NCBI GenBank assembly: GCA_904393835.1
Contig: CAJFNC010000011.1
Span: forward strand, 1 to 64,000
Source of the DNA: an uncultured Ruminococcus sp.
GTDB taxonomy: Bacteria > Bacillota > Clostridia > Oscillospirales > Acutalibacteraceae
Direction of reading: 5' to 3'
Length of the DNA: 64,000 nucleotides
The notes beneath the pieces were generated by a model. The model was not told the origin of the DNA, searched no databases, and saw nothing but the letters and a program-made list of their open reading frames with translations. Position numbers and translations under genes: made by a program. Below are positions 17,825-28,314 of this stretch, piece by piece. How positions within the stretch are numbered: the first letter of the stretch is position 1; each line of letters begins with the position of its first letter.

Positions 17825-18793
17825 TCAGATAGAAATTGACATTGCGATATTATAAAGCTCTTTATCAAATACACGCTTCATATCAAGCGCTTCGTTAATA
17901 TCGAGGTCAACAATCTTGCCGTCACGCATTGCAATTACGCGGTTACCGATGTTCTGGTTGAGGAGCTGAACTGCCTTAAAGCCCATTTCACTGGCAACTA
18001 CTCTGTCACGAAGTGTAGGAGAACCACCGCGCTGTACGTGACCGAGTACAGTAGCCCTGGCTTCAATACCGAGGCGCTGCTCAATATATTTTGCAAGGTC
18101 ATTAACACCGCCGACACCCTCAGCTACAACAATGATAAAATGTTTCTTACCTGTTTTTTGTGTATTTATAATTCTTGCAATAACGTCTCGTTCTATATTG
18201 TATTCAACCTCGGGAACGAGAATTGCTGTCGCGCCTGTCGCAATACCTGTCTGAAGCGCAATGTCACCGCAGCGTCTGCCCATAACCTCGACGATTGAGC
18301 AACGGTCATGTGACTGAGCTGTATCTCTGATACGGTCAACCATCTGAATGGCCGTATTCATTGCCGTATCAAAGCCTACTGTGTACTCCGAGCAGGCAAT
18401 ATCGTTATCAATTGTGCCGGGAACACCGATACAGTTGATGCCCGCGCCTGTAAGATCGCGCGCACCTCTGAATGAGCCGTCGCCCCCGATTACAACAACG
18501 CCGCTGATACCGAGACTTCTGCAAAAATCCGCTGCCTTTTTAACACCTGCGGGAGTGTTGAACTCTTCGCTTCTGGCAGTATAGAGCATAGTACCGCCGT
18601 TGCCGATAATATCGGAAACACTTCTTAGATTCATTTCCTGAACGTCGCCGTTAAGCAAACCGTTGTAACCGCGGTAAACGCCGTAAACCTTCATTCCTTT
18701 ATTTATACCTGCACGAACAACAGCTCTTACAGCCGCATTCATGCCCGGCGCGTCGCCGCCGCTTGTCAATACTGCTATTGCTTTTTGTGCCAT
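17825..18793 (-). CDS. pfkA: ATP-dependent 6-phosphofructokinase
   Basis: The protein has 322 residues, the bacterial PFK-A length. It has TSGGDAPGMNAAVRA at the N-terminus, GGDGSFRGA (the Gly-containing ATP-type signature rather than the pyrophosphate type), PGTIDNDI with the catalytic Asp, and LGHVQRGGSPT. It converts fructose 6-phosphate to fructose 1,6-bisphosphate in glycolysis. It has its own promoter and a GGAGG ribosome binding site. Confidence 0.96.
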   Translation of the reverse strand: MAQKAIAVLTSGGDAPGMNAAVRAVVRAGINKGMKVYGVYRGYNGLLNGDVQEMNLRSVSDIIGNGGTMLYTARSEEFNTPAGVKKAADFCRSLGISGVVVIGGDGSFRGARDLTGAGINCIGVPGTIDNDIACSEYTVGFDTAMNTAIQMVDRIRDTAQSHDRCSIVEVMGRRCGDIALQTGIATGATAILVPEVEYNIERDVIARIINTQKTGKKHFIIVVAEGVGGVNDLAKYIEQRLGIEARATVLGHVQRGGSPTLRDRVVASEMGFKAVQLLNQNIGNRVIAMRDGKIVDLDINEALDMKRVFDKELYNIAMSISI

Positions 18794-18828
18794 AATAAAC
18801 TACCTCCATAAGGTTATTACCTTTAGTT

Positions 18829-18857
18829 ATTATAATACAATTAAAAAGTCTTTACAA
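18829..18857 (-). promoter_or_regulatory. pfkA promoter
   Basis: -35 TTGTAA (18857-18852), 17-bp spacer, -10 TATAAT (18834-18829), about 36 nt before the start codon. Confidence 0.7.
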
Positions 18858-19090
18858 GAGGAAATTGGAAAATTATAAAAATAATTTGTATTCTGAGAAA
18901 GCCCGATAATCTTAACAGATTGTTATAATTATTGTAATAATAAAATAAAACCCGACAAAACTTAGCTAATTCTTGACAATTACTTACGATAAGTTTATAA
19001 TTTTTCATTGCAGTATTATTATCAAGATTAGAATAGTTAATTTTATTGCTAATTATATGAAAACAATTCTGTATAATTTTAACATAATTA

Positions 19091-19119
19091 TTGACAAAAA
19101 GCTAATAATGTATTAGTAT
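19091..19119 (+). promoter_or_regulatory. Promoter of the glycan operon
   Basis: -35 TTGACA (19091-19096), 17-bp spacer, -10-like TAGTAT (19114-19119). The remaining 18858-19090 sequence is AT-rich without a gene. Confidence 0.6.
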
Positions 19120-19171
19120 TATTTTAAAATAAATTTTTGATTATATATATGTATATATGAGGGGTTAATTT

Positions 19172-21067
19172 ATGAACACGAAAAAGAAATTTAGTCAATT
19201 TAGCTTTAAAAATATATATCAACCATCAAAATTGAATATAGGAGGAGTACTGCCCGAGCTGGTACTTTTTTTTATTGCTTTTTTTATTGCATATTTTATT
19301 TTTATGTATTTAGATATTACCAATACAATTGACAATTCGGTTCTTTTTACAAAGGCGATTTTCAGCGGTAATTTCTTTAATTTTTATGACTTTACCATTG
19401 ATAATGCAAGCACAAACTATCCTGCAAACTACGAAATTTTAGCTTATGTTCCTTTTGCTATTTGGAATCTCCCTCTTGCTATCGGAAATATGGCGTTTGG
19501 ATTTGATTATATGCATTCCACTATTGCGCTTCTTTGGGCCAAAGGCATAATAGTAGTATTTGCAGTAATTACGCTTTTCTACATCTACAAAATTCTTCGT
19601 CTGTGCAGCGTAAGCAAAGATTTTTCAATGCTTGCCTGTTTTGTATTTGCGACAAGCATATTTTTCTTTTGGCCGACATTTTTGATTGTACAGATTGACC
19701 TTCCCGCTTTATTGCTTATGCTTATAGGAACATATTACTTCCTAAAGGACAATAATAAGCTTTTTATTCTGTTTTTTGCAATAGCTATCCCCTTTAAAAT
19801 GTTTGCAATTTTTCTTTTTATTCCGCTTTTGCTTCTTAAAGAAAAAAGAATTATATTTATTGCGATTAAAACCATTTTTGTAATGGTTCCTCAACTTTTA
19901 TGCAAAATTATGTTTATGGGAAGCGAAGCCTATAATTTTGCATTAACCTCGCAGTCAAAAGACGGAATGAACTCTATGTTTAATTTTACCGATATAATCG
20001 GTCCGAGAAAATTATCGCTGTTCATCGTTGCTTTTTTTGCAATTTGTGTTTTCTGCTATATCTATAAATATAACGACAAAAATCCGCAACTGAAGTTTTA
20101 TCTTCCTATATATATAGCATCGCTTGTTTACGGGGCGCTGATGATTTTTGTTCAAACAAGAGGATATTGGGTCATTTATATTGCTCCGTTCCTGATTTTA
20201 TCAATATTTATATCAGGAAAATTTATGAAGATGAATCTTTTGCTTGAACTTTTATCGGGCTTTAGCTTTTTTATGTGGTATTCGGTTGCCGGCGGCGGCG
20301 CTGCTCGTGATAAGAATATTGTATGGAGGCTTCTGCTGTATAAATTCAAGGAACAACCCGACAGAGATTCGCTTAAATACGGCAACCTTGACAAACTGTT
20401 TTCCGCTTTTGGACTTGACTCTTATGAATATCTTTTCTTTACTGTGTTTGTATGTTCACTTGCGGCAATTTTAATCACCTGCTGTCCGTTTTTCCTAAAG
20501 AATTTTGAAAAGGATACCTTCGTACACAGGGGTGTTATTATTATAAGACCGATATTCTTTCTTCTTATAATTGCTCTTTACATTTATGCTTATACGGCAA
20601 CAACAAACCCTGTTATATATAATAATATCTACAAAGGCAATGTTTCATCGCAATGTGATTTGCTTAGTGATAATATAGTCAGCCAAAATTTAAACTTTGA
20701 CAAAGACTACCGTCTTGAAGAACTTCAAGTCGTTTTTGATAACAGCAATCCATCAAGGAACAACTTCTGCTCGGTTATTGTTGAGATTAATAATACCGAA
20801 ACAAATGAGAATATTTTTACAAAACGTGTAGGATGTTCAATGATAAAAGACGGTAAAGTTACTCAAATTAAATTGGACAAGCTCAAAGTAAAAGCGAGTG
20901 ATACTTATGAAATCAAATTCACCGCGCTTGACGGTGTGGATGAAAGTATTATAGGCTACAAAAACAGCATATCGCTGTATAAAACAAAAGAACTGAAAGA
21001 CAAATCACATCCGGCTATTGAAAACGGCTTGAAAAAAGATTATAATCTATCTATAATGATAAGATAA
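19172..21067 (+). CDS. Polytopic membrane protein, probable GT-C-type glycosyltransferase
   Basis: The protein has 631 residues with roughly ten or more membrane segments between residues 28 and 470 and an extracellular-looking C-terminal beta domain (about 490-610). The first large loop contains NASTNYPANYEILAYVPF, the place where GT-C enzymes carry acidic or aromatic acceptor residues. No family is certain. Context with a GtrB-like enzyme 16 nt downstream supports transfer of sugars from polyprenyl-phosphate donors to a surface polymer. GGGG lies before the ATG. Confidence 0.6.
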   Translation: MNTKKKFSQFSFKNIYQPSKLNIGGVLPELVLFFIAFFIAYFIFMYLDITNTIDNSVLFTKAIFSGNFFNFYDFTIDNASTNYPANYEILAYVPFAIWNLPLAIGNMAFGFDYMHSTIALLWAKGIIVVFAVITLFYIYKILRLCSVSKDFSMLACFVFATSIFFFWPTFLIVQIDLPALLLMLIGTYYFLKDNNKLFILFFAIAIPFKMFAIFLFIPLLLLKEKRIIFIAIKTIFVMVPQLLCKIMFMGSEAYNFALTSQSKDGMNSMFNFTDIIGPRKLSLFIVAFFAICVFCYIYKYNDKNPQLKFYLPIYIASLVYGALMIFVQTRGYWVIYIAPFLILSIFISGKFMKMNLLLELLSGFSFFMWYSVAGGGAARDKNIVWRLLLYKFKEQPDRDSLKYGNLDKLFSAFGLDSYEYLFFTVFVCSLAAILITCCPFFLKNFEKDTFVHRGVIIIRPIFFLLIIALYIYAYTATTNPVIYNNIYKGNVSSQCDLLSDNIVSQNLNFDKDYRLEELQVVFDNSNPSRNNFCSVIVEINNTETNENIFTKRVGCSMIKDGKVTQIKLDKLKVKASDTYEIKFTALDGVDESIIGYKNSISLYKTKELKDKSHPAIENGLKKDYNLSIMIR

Positions 21068-21083
21068 AAACACGGAGGATATT

Positions 21084-22028
21084 ATGACAAAACTTTATTT
21101 GGCAATTCCATGCTATAATGAGGAAGAGGTTTTACGCGATTCCGCCGGTAAACTTCTTAACAAGTATAATGCTATGATGGCGGAAAACAAGATTACAAAC
21201 GACAGCAAAATTGTTTTTATTGACGACGGTTCTAAGGACAGTACGTGGAGCATAATCAAGGAGCTTCATAGTGAGAATCCCGTTTTTCAGGGTATTAAGC
21301 TCAGCCGCAACAGAGGGCATCAAAATGCTTTGCTTTGCGGTCTAATGACGCTCAAGGATAAGGCTGATGCCGTTATTTCAATTGATGCAGACTTACAGGA
21401 CGACATTAATACATTTGACGAAATGGTTAAAAAATTTGAAGAAGGCTGTGACGTCGTTTACGGCGTTCGCTCAAAGCGTGAAACCGACACATTTTTTAAG
21501 CGTTTTACGGCAGAAGCTTTTTATAAAATTCTTGATAAAATGGGCGCCAAGGTTATTTTTAACCACGCCGATTTCAGATTGATGAGCAAAAGAGCACTGG
21601 AAGCTTTTTCTCTTTACAAAGAAACTAATATTTTTCTCAGAGGCATGGTTCCGCTTATCGGATTTAAGTCCGATATAGTTACATATGAACGTTCGGAGAG
21701 ACTGGCGGGCGAAAGCAAATACCCGTTAAAAAAGATGCTCGCGCTTGCGTGGGAAGGAATTACTTCACTCAGTATTCAGCCCATAAGGCTCATTACTTGG
21801 CTTGGAGCCATTGTATTCTTGATAAGCATAATTATGATTATTTATTCACTTGTGAGCTATTTCTGCGGCTTTGCTCAATCGGGCTGGGCAAGTACGTTGT
21901 GCTCAATCTGGGCAATCGGAGGACTCCAGCTTTTGGCTATCGGCATTATAGGTGAATACATCGGTAAGGTTTATCTTGAAGTTAAAAGACGCCCCAGATA
22001 TATTGTGGATGAGTTCCTTGAAGATTAA
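21084..22028 (+). CDS. GtrB/DPM-like glycosyltransferase family 2
   Basis: The protein has 314 residues. The cytoplasmic GT2 domain (about 1-230) has IPCYNEEEVL, FIDDGSKDST and the DXD-like SIDADLQDD, followed by ERLAGESKYPLKKM and two C-terminal membrane helices (about 238-300). This matches bactoprenol-phosphate glucosyltransferases (GtrB), which make polyprenyl-phosphate-linked sugars for GT-C enzymes. It follows the GT-C-like gene with GGAGG, forming a donor-synthesis/transfer pair. Confidence 0.9.
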   Translation: MTKLYLAIPCYNEEEVLRDSAGKLLNKYNAMMAENKITNDSKIVFIDDGSKDSTWSIIKELHSENPVFQGIKLSRNRGHQNALLCGLMTLKDKADAVISIDADLQDDINTFDEMVKKFEEGCDVVYGVRSKRETDTFFKRFTAEAFYKILDKMGAKVIFNHADFRLMSKRALEAFSLYKETNIFLRGMVPLIGFKSDIVTYERSERLAGESKYPLKKMLALAWEGITSLSIQPIRLITWLGAIVFLISIIMIIYSLVSYFCGFAQSGWASTLCSIWAIGGLQLLAIGIIGEYIGKVYLEVKRRPRYIVDEFLED

Positions 22029-22060
22029 TCAGAATAAATAAATCAAAAAGATGTTTAGTT

Positions 22061-22100
22061 TTAAAAGCGTACGTTTAAAGCGTGCGCTTTGTTTTTTTAT
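22061..22100 (+). terminator. Terminator after the GtrB-like gene
   Basis: Arms aaagcgtacg (22064-22073) and cgtgcgcttt (22081-22090), paired with one G-U, followed by seven T. Confidence 0.85.
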
Positions 22101-22191
22101 TGAGAGTATTGTATAAAAATAAATCTAACATATTGAACTTAATATATACAATATGTTATAATATTTTAAATATTATTTAAGAGGTATATTT

Positions 22192-25047
22192 ATGAATATC
22201 AAAAAGCTTTCCGGAAGAAACTCTGCTATGGATATAATCAGGATAGTGGCCGTATTCTGCGTGATATCTGTGCATTTTTTCCTGCATAACGGTTTCTACA
22301 GCGAGCCTGTACAGGGACTCCCGATGTATATTATGGTGTTAATGAGAACAATGTTTACCGTATGTGTTCCGCTTTTCATCATACTTACTGGATACCTGAT
22401 GAGCAAAAAAACGCTCAGCAAAAGCTATTATAAGGGTATTGTAAAAACGCTGATTACTTTTGTGCTGGCAACTATTGTCTGCATGGTATTCAAATCTGTT
22501 TACAGCAACGAACCCTTTACTATTAAAACATTGATTTTTAGCACGCTTGACTTTACCGGAGCAAACTACTCATGGTATGTTGAAATGTACATAGGTTTGT
22601 TTTTAATTATACCTTTTTTAAATTTGGCTTATAACGGATTAAAATCAAAAAAACACAAGCAGGTGCTTGTACTTACATTTATAGTCATAACAATTTTGCC
22701 GTCGCTTTTTAACATTTTTAATTTTGATACAGTTTCTTGGTGGGCAAGCCCCGCATCTTCCGATGAATTCGCAAAACTGATTCCCTCTTGGTGGATAGGC
22801 TTTTATCCTGTTACTTATTACTTTACGGGCTGTTATATTCGTGAATACGGCTTTAAGATTCCCACAAAAAGTTTGATTGTATTATTTATTATAAGCGTAA
22901 TTTTATTTGGAAGTTTCAATTTTTACAGAAGTTATCACACCCAATTCAAATCCGGCTCGTATATATATTGGTACGGTATTGAATCCTATGTGCTTTCAGC
23001 GCTTTTGTTTGTAATACTAAGCAGAATCAAAAGTAAAAGTTTTTCCGCAACTGCAAAACTTATTCTATGGAAAATTTCAGACTTGGTTTTGGGAATATAT
23101 TTGCTCTCATACGTATTTGATTCTGTAATTTATCCGCAGCTTAACAGCCAAGTTACCGTGATGACAGACAGGCTGCCTTATTACTTTGTAACCGTTCCTG
23201 CTGTCTTTATTTTATCAGCCTTTGCAGCGGCAGTCCTGCTTGTTGTTGAAAAGCTTATTGTAAAGACTTATTATTTTATCAAATCACTGCTTATAAAAAC
23301 CTATCACGGACTGAACAAATTTGAAAGAATGGACATTTTATTTGTAATTTTGTTCGCGGGCGGAATTATACTTTCAATTTGGAAATGCTTTTACGGATTC
23401 GGCGGCAACGATGAAGCATTTTATCTTACAGTTCCGCACCGTTTTCTTATGGGGGACGCCCCGTTTAGAGATGAATGGCATTTATCACAGATGTCGGGAT
23501 TATTACTTATGCCGTTTGTATGGCTTTACACAACAATAACCGGCTCCACCGAAGGAATTATACTTGCAGCAAGGTTTGCTTACATTGTTTTTCACTCTGC
23601 CGTGTCTCTTGCAATTTATATCAGAATCCGCAGATACGGATATATATCGTTATTTGCTTCGGTTCTGTATCTAATCTTCACCCCGTTTAACATAATGGCG
23701 CTAAGCTACAACACAATGGGACTTGATTTTGTAACGCTTACAGGTGTTGTTATGGGTACGGCAGGCTATAAAAAGAAACTGCCGATTATACTGTCCGGTC
23801 TTGCGTTTGCCGCAGCCGTTTTATGCTCGCCGTATCTTTTGGCTGCGTACTTGTTATACTTTATATGTATGATTGTACATCAATTAATCAGAAATAAAAA
23901 TATAAACTTTGTTTTAAAGAGTAAGCTGTTTGCGCCGAGAACTTTTGGGTTCTTTACATTGGGCGCCGCAATACTCGCCGCTGTATTTTTCATTTTCGTT
24001 TTTACAAGGGAAAGCATTACCGATATTTTTAACAATTTGCCGTATCTGCTGACAGACCCCGAACATCCGCAGCTGTCAATATTGACGCAGTTTAGCCGTT
24101 ATTTTTCCTCTATATTTAATGAGGCTGAAAACTTTAAATTCGGCATTATTGCTTACTTAATTGTTTTGTTGACGATGTCACTTGATAAAAAACGAAAAAA
24201 TCACCGCAGTATTTATCTTATTGCCTCGGCAGGCGTCAGCATATACAGTTTGTTTGTATTTTTGCCCGATTCGGCGACAAGTACGTTCAATTCAATTATG
24301 TACCCTATGATATTTACGGGAATTACATCATATATTTTATGTAATAATAAACTTAAAAATCTTTTCGCCGGTTTGTTTGTCCTCGGCATAATTTACTCAT
24401 TCGCTTTGGCTTTAACATCAAACCAATACTTTTATGTTATATCTATGGCTTCGGCTTCAACAAATATTGCAAGTTTTGTATTCCTTTCGCAAATTATAAG
24501 AGAGCTTAAAGAAAGACCGGATGATGTTACTTATCCTAAGCTTTCAAAACAAATCAGCTTTGTTTTTATCGCATTTCTAATTGGAATGCAGTCGTTTGTT
24601 CAGCTGTATTCCAAAACAAATCACGTATTTTGGGAGAGCGGCAACACAAGCGTTTTGACAAGCAAAATTGACGAAGGCCCGGCAAAAGGAATTTACACAA
24701 ACGCAAACAATTATAATGATTACAGTCAGATTTACTACGACCTAAAAGCCTTTTGCGACGGAAAAGAGAAGAAAAACACCCTATTTTTGACTTCGCGCAC
24801 ATGGTGTTATCTTGCCGCTGAGGATATGCCATACGGAACTTTGTCAGCATGGATAAGCGAATCAATACCGGAAAACATAAATCGACTAAAGACCTACTAT
24901 ACAGTAAACGCTGATAAAACACCTGAATACATATATATTCCCAAAAACTCACAATGGGATGTAACTACACTTTATAATGACGCTTCAGTAAGCGGTTACA
25001 ACGTTAAAGAGAGTGAATATAGCTATCAACTTGAGAAAATCAACTAA
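22192..25047 (+). CDS. Acyltransferase-3 / GT-C-like membrane fusion protein
   Basis: The protein has 951 residues. The N-terminal part (about 1-365) is an acyltransferase-3 domain: NSAMDIIRIVAVFCVISVHFF carries the conserved Arg and His, followed by about ten helices. A break with basic residues (about 365-385) leads to a second polytopic unit (about 385-800) whose first outer loop reads GGNDEAFYLTVPHRFLMGD, the Asp/Glu placement of GT-C glycosyltransferases. A soluble tail follows. It would both O-acylate and glycosylate a surface glycan. It has its own terminator-bounded unit with GAGG before ATG. Confidence 0.7.
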   Translation: MNIKKLSGRNSAMDIIRIVAVFCVISVHFFLHNGFYSEPVQGLPMYIMVLMRTMFTVCVPLFIILTGYLMSKKTLSKSYYKGIVKTLITFVLATIVCMVFKSVYSNEPFTIKTLIFSTLDFTGANYSWYVEMYIGLFLIIPFLNLAYNGLKSKKHKQVLVLTFIVITILPSLFNIFNFDTVSWWASPASSDEFAKLIPSWWIGFYPVTYYFTGCYIREYGFKIPTKSLIVLFIISVILFGSFNFYRSYHTQFKSGSYIYWYGIESYVLSALLFVILSRIKSKSFSATAKLILWKISDLVLGIYLLSYVFDSVIYPQLNSQVTVMTDRLPYYFVTVPAVFILSAFAAAVLLVVEKLIVKTYYFIKSLLIKTYHGLNKFERMDILFVILFAGGIILSIWKCFYGFGGNDEAFYLTVPHRFLMGDAPFRDEWHLSQMSGLLLMPFVWLYTTITGSTEGIILAARFAYIVFHSAVSLAIYIRIRRYGYISLFASVLYLIFTPFNIMALSYNTMGLDFVTLTGVVMGTAGYKKKLPIILSGLAFAAAVLCSPYLLAAYLLYFICMIVHQLIRNKNINFVLKSKLFAPRTFGFFTLGAAILAAVFFIFVFTRESITDIFNNLPYLLTDPEHPQLSILTQFSRYFSSIFNEAENFKFGIIAYLIVLLTMSLDKKRKNHRSIYLIASAGVSIYSLFVFLPDSATSTFNSIMYPMIFTGITSYILCNNKLKNLFAGLFVLGIIYSFALALTSNQYFYVISMASASTNIASFVFLSQIIRELKERPDDVTYPKLSKQISFVFIAFLIGMQSFVQLYSKTNHVFWESGNTSVLTSKIDEGPAKGIYTNANNYNDYSQIYYDLKAFCDGKEKKNTLFLTSRTWCYLAAEDMPYGTLSAWISESIPENINRLKTYYTVNADKTPEYIYIPKNSQWDVTTLYNDASVSGYNVKESEYSYQLEKIN

Positions 25048-25173
25048 AATTCGCTTTAATATGCTAAAATTATCAGCAATATAAAACTTGTTTTTTTTAC
25101 AAATTTATGATATATTAAATATTAACGGCTTATTTAAGCAAATCACCTAATAATCTATCGGGGGTAAGTATAA

Positions 25174-26895
25174 ATGGATATTACTAAATCATATAACGAA
25201 TGGCTTGCTAATGCGGTTGATGATGCGGATCTTATTTCTGAACTCAAAAGCATTAAAGATGATGAAAATGAAATTCATGAAAGATTTTACACTTCGCTTA
25301 AATTCGGTACAGCCGGTTTGAGAGGTATTATCGGCGCCGGCACAAACAGAATGAATATTTACGTTGTAAGACAGGCTACTCAGGGTCTTGCCAACTATGT
25401 TCTTTCAAAATACGGCAAGGGTTCTGTTGCAATATCGCATGACAGCAGAATTAAAGCTGATTTGTTTATGATTGAGGCTGCCAGAGTGTTGGCTGCCAAC
25501 GGTATTAAAGTTTATATTACTAAGGAATTGGAGCCTACTCCTGTACTTTCTTATCTTGTTCGCTACTTTAAATGTCAGGCAGGCATTATGATTACCGCAA
25601 GTCATAACCCTGCTGCATATAACGGCTATAAAGCTTACGGTGAAGACGGCTGTCAGATGACGGATGTGGCTGCTTCGGCTGTTTATGATGAGATTTGCAA
25701 ACTCGATATTTTTAAAGATGTTAAGATTGCTGATTTTGATGAGGCTGTAAAGAGCGGAATCATTGAATATGTTGACGACAGCGTTTACGATTCTTATCTT
25801 GAAAAGGTAATGGAACAACAAGTTAACCCCGGCATTTGCAAAGGTGCTGACCTAAAGGTAGTTTATACGCCTCTCAACGGTACCGGCAATAAACTTGTAA
25901 GAAAAGTTCTTGATAAAATCGGCGTTGCGGATGTCGAAATTGTAAAAGAACAGGAACTCCCCGACGGCAATTTTACCACTTGCCCCTACCCCAACCCTGA
26001 AATTAAAGAAGCTTTGCAAAAAGGACTTGAGCTTTGCGAAAAAGTTCAGCCCGATTTACTTCTTGCTACCGACCCCGACGCAGACAGAGTCGGAATTGCA
26101 GTCAAGGATTACGACGGCAGTTACAGACTTATTTCAGGTAACGAAAACGGTGTTATGCTCACAAACTATATTCTTTCCTGCAAAAAATCAAACAGTACAT
26201 TGCCCGAAAAACCCGTTGTGGTTAAAACAATAGTAACAACTAAACTCATAGACAAACTTTGCCAAAAGTATGGCTGTGAACTCAAAAACGTGCTTACCGG
26301 ATTTAAATATATCGGTGAGGTAATTCTTAATCTTGAAAAGAAGCATGAAGAAAACAGATATCTGTTCGGCTTTGAAGAGAGCTACGGCTATCTTTCGGGA
26401 ACATATGTAAGAGATAAGGACGCTGTTGTCGCTTCTATGCTCGTATGCGAGATGGCTGCTTACTATAAAAAACAGGGCAAGTCTCTTGCGCAGGTAATAG
26501 ACGGACTTTATGAAGAATTCGGTTACTACCTTAACCAGACTTATTCATTTGAGTTTGACGGCGCGGCAGGTATGAAGAAGATGGAAGAGATTATGACAAC
26601 AGTCAGAAACAATACTCCTTCTGATGTTGCCGGTTACAAGGTAGTTAAAGTCAGCGATTATTTTCTTAAGAAAGAACACGACATTGTTAGCGGTACAACT
26701 GCCGATATTGATCTTCCAACTTCAAACGTTATTGCACTTCACCTTGAAGGCGACAATGCAGTTATTATCCGTCCGAGTGGTACAGAGCCAAAGATTAAAC
26801 TATATATCACTTCTGTTGGAAAGGACAAAGACGAAGCACACAGTATTTGCGACGCGCTTGTTAAATCATCAAAAGAAATTCTCGGAATTAAATAA
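25174..26895 (+). CDS. pgcA: Phosphoglucomutase/phosphomannomutase family enzyme
   Basis: The protein has 573 residues. It has the phosphoserine loop ITASHNPAAYNGYK, metal-binding DPDADRVG, the sugar-binding FEESYGYLSGTYVRDKD and phosphate-binding RPSGTEPKIK. The length and sequence fit the PgcA-type alpha-phosphoglucomutase of Firmicutes, not GlmM (about 450). It interconverts glucose 1- and 6-phosphate, feeding glycan precursors and glycogen. GGGGG lies 9 nt before ATG. It is convergent with cdaR. Confidence 0.9.
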   Translation: MDITKSYNEWLANAVDDADLISELKSIKDDENEIHERFYTSLKFGTAGLRGIIGAGTNRMNIYVVRQATQGLANYVLSKYGKGSVAISHDSRIKADLFMIEAARVLAANGIKVYITKELEPTPVLSYLVRYFKCQAGIMITASHNPAAYNGYKAYGEDGCQMTDVAASAVYDEICKLDIFKDVKIADFDEAVKSGIIEYVDDSVYDSYLEKVMEQQVNPGICKGADLKVVYTPLNGTGNKLVRKVLDKIGVADVEIVKEQELPDGNFTTCPYPNPEIKEALQKGLELCEKVQPDLLLATDPDADRVGIAVKDYDGSYRLISGNENGVMLTNYILSCKKSNSTLPEKPVVVKTIVTTKLIDKLCQKYGCELKNVLTGFKYIGEVILNLEKKHEENRYLFGFEESYGYLSGTYVRDKDAVVASMLVCEMAAYYKKQGKSLAQVIDGLYEEFGYYLNQTYSFEFDGAAGMKKMEEIMTTVRNNTPSDVAGYKVVKVSDYFLKKEHDIVSGTTADIDLPTSNVIALHLEGDNAVIIRPSGTEPKIKLYITSVGKDKDEAHSICDALVKSSKEILGIK

Positions 26896-26902
26896 ATCAG
26901 TT

Positions 26903-26936
26903 ATGTAAAGCCGTCCGTGTGGGCGGCTTTTTTATA
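26903..26936 (+). terminator. Terminator of the phosphohexomutase gene
   Basis: Arms aaagccgtcc (26907-26916) and gggcggcttt (26921-26930) with one G-U pair, then a T-run. Confidence 0.85.
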
Positions 26937-26973
26937 TACAAAATATATGAAATTACTTAAAGATTAACAAATA

Positions 26974-27012
26974 ATAAAACGCAGGCTATGTAATAATAAC
27001 CTGCGTTTTTTG
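26974..27012. terminator. Terminator of cdaR
   Basis: Arms aaaacgcagg (26977-26986) and cctgcgtttt (27000-27009), A/T-flanked on both sides and thus usable in both directions. Confidence 0.8.
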
Positions 27013-27048
27013 ATATTAATTATTTAGTTAACAAACAATTTTTCGATA

Positions 27049-28314
27049 CTATTTTTCTGAAATAGTAAGATTTGCTTTGTAACTGCCGTAAACCCAGCAA
27101 CTATCTGCCCCTTCAATTTTAAATGATACGGGCATCTGTACCGAACCCATTGTGCCCTGTGAATCGGACAAATTGACAATAGCTGTTATTTGGTCAGACT
27201 TTAAATCATCAATTTGATTTTTAGGTCCATATACTTCAATCGTTATATTCTGTTGAGTTACTTCAGCTGCATAATCGGCAGACAATCCCTCGACAGTAAA
27301 TTTATCTACCTCAATCTTTTTGGAAGTGAATCCGCTTAAATCAAGAGTAACTTTCGCAGTTGTCGAGTTGCTCAAATTCCTGCAATCGCCCGGAATATCA
27401 ATACCAAGTGAGTCAAAGGTCTTTTGGTTATTCTTGAGTGTATTGAAGTCGATAGCCTCAAGCTGTACCGAATCAGTCTTAGAAATAACATCTTGCGGAC
27501 CTGCGAGAAGAATCTCGGATGGTTCTATTTTTATTAAATCATCGGAAATCTCAAGACCTTCCGGTTTATTAATAAACACCGTCTGCACCTTTACTGTTTT
27601 TTCCGGAAGAACAGTCACAGTAACCGTAACGTTGCTCATATCCATTGTTATAAGGTCTGTGGACAGCTTGTTATTGTCCTTGTCATACAGCACAAGCTGT
27701 GCTTCGGTGGTTACACTGTCTGTTAAAGAACCGTCAATTTCGGTCACCGCGCACACTCTGTCTATCTTTGATATTTCGCTCTGCGGACCGGAAACAACTA
27801 CAGATTTTGATGACAACGAAGTGTAGCCGTAGTACCCGTCAGAAACTTTATAGACAACGTTGCTGTCCTGAATTTGAAATGTACTTTCTCTAAAATAATC
27901 AACAGTAACATTGATTGACGAAGGCACAACCGTTGAAGCAATCTGAAAATTGCTCGATGGGTTCGTTTTAGAAGCGGTAACCGGAATAGAATAGTTACCG
28001 GCCGAATTAATAGACGTTGCCGAAGCAGTTACTGTTATATCTTTTTCCGTCAGCATACCAAGCACGGTCCTGTTTCCTGTAACGGTAACAGACGCAGTCG
28101 GCTGATCGGATGAAAATACCTGCAAACCGCTGTTTAAAGCCTCGTCAGAAAGCTCTATTTGGATTGGTATATTATTTATGGGAACGCTTGTATCCGTTGA
28201 TCCGCCCATACTCATATATATCCATATTGAAATTGAAATTAAAATTGCAATTACAAACAAAAACTTGTTGTTCTGCATCAATTTTGTTAAGGAGAGTTTT
28301 GTTTTATCTTTCAA
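27049..28314 (-). CDS. cdaR: YbbR-domain regulator of diadenylate cyclase (CdaR)
   Basis: The protein has 421 residues. A short cytoplasmic N-terminus is followed by one membrane helix (about 17-34) and an extracytoplasmic region with several YbbR repeats, recognisable by recurring VSGPQSEISKI, LAGPQDVISKT and VYGPKNQIDDL segments. CdaR modulates CdaA. The start overlaps the cdaA stop by 4 nt, indicating coupled translation. Confidence 0.9.
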   Translation of the reverse strand: MKDKTKLSLTKLMQNNKFLFVIAILISISIWIYMSMGGSTDTSVPINNIPIQIELSDEALNSGLQVFSSDQPTASVTVTGNRTVLGMLTEKDITVTASATSINSAGNYSIPVTASKTNPSSNFQIASTVVPSSINVTVDYFRESTFQIQDSNVVYKVSDGYYGYTSLSSKSVVVSGPQSEISKIDRVCAVTEIDGSLTDSVTTEAQLVLYDKDNNKLSTDLITMDMSNVTVTVTVLPEKTVKVQTVFINKPEGLEISDDLIKIEPSEILLAGPQDVISKTDSVQLEAIDFNTLKNNQKTFDSLGIDIPGDCRNLSNSTTAKVTLDLSGFTSKKIEVDKFTVEGLSADYAAEVTQQNITIEVYGPKNQIDDLKSDQITAIVNLSDSQGTMGSVQMPVSFKIEGADSCWVYGSYKANLTISEK

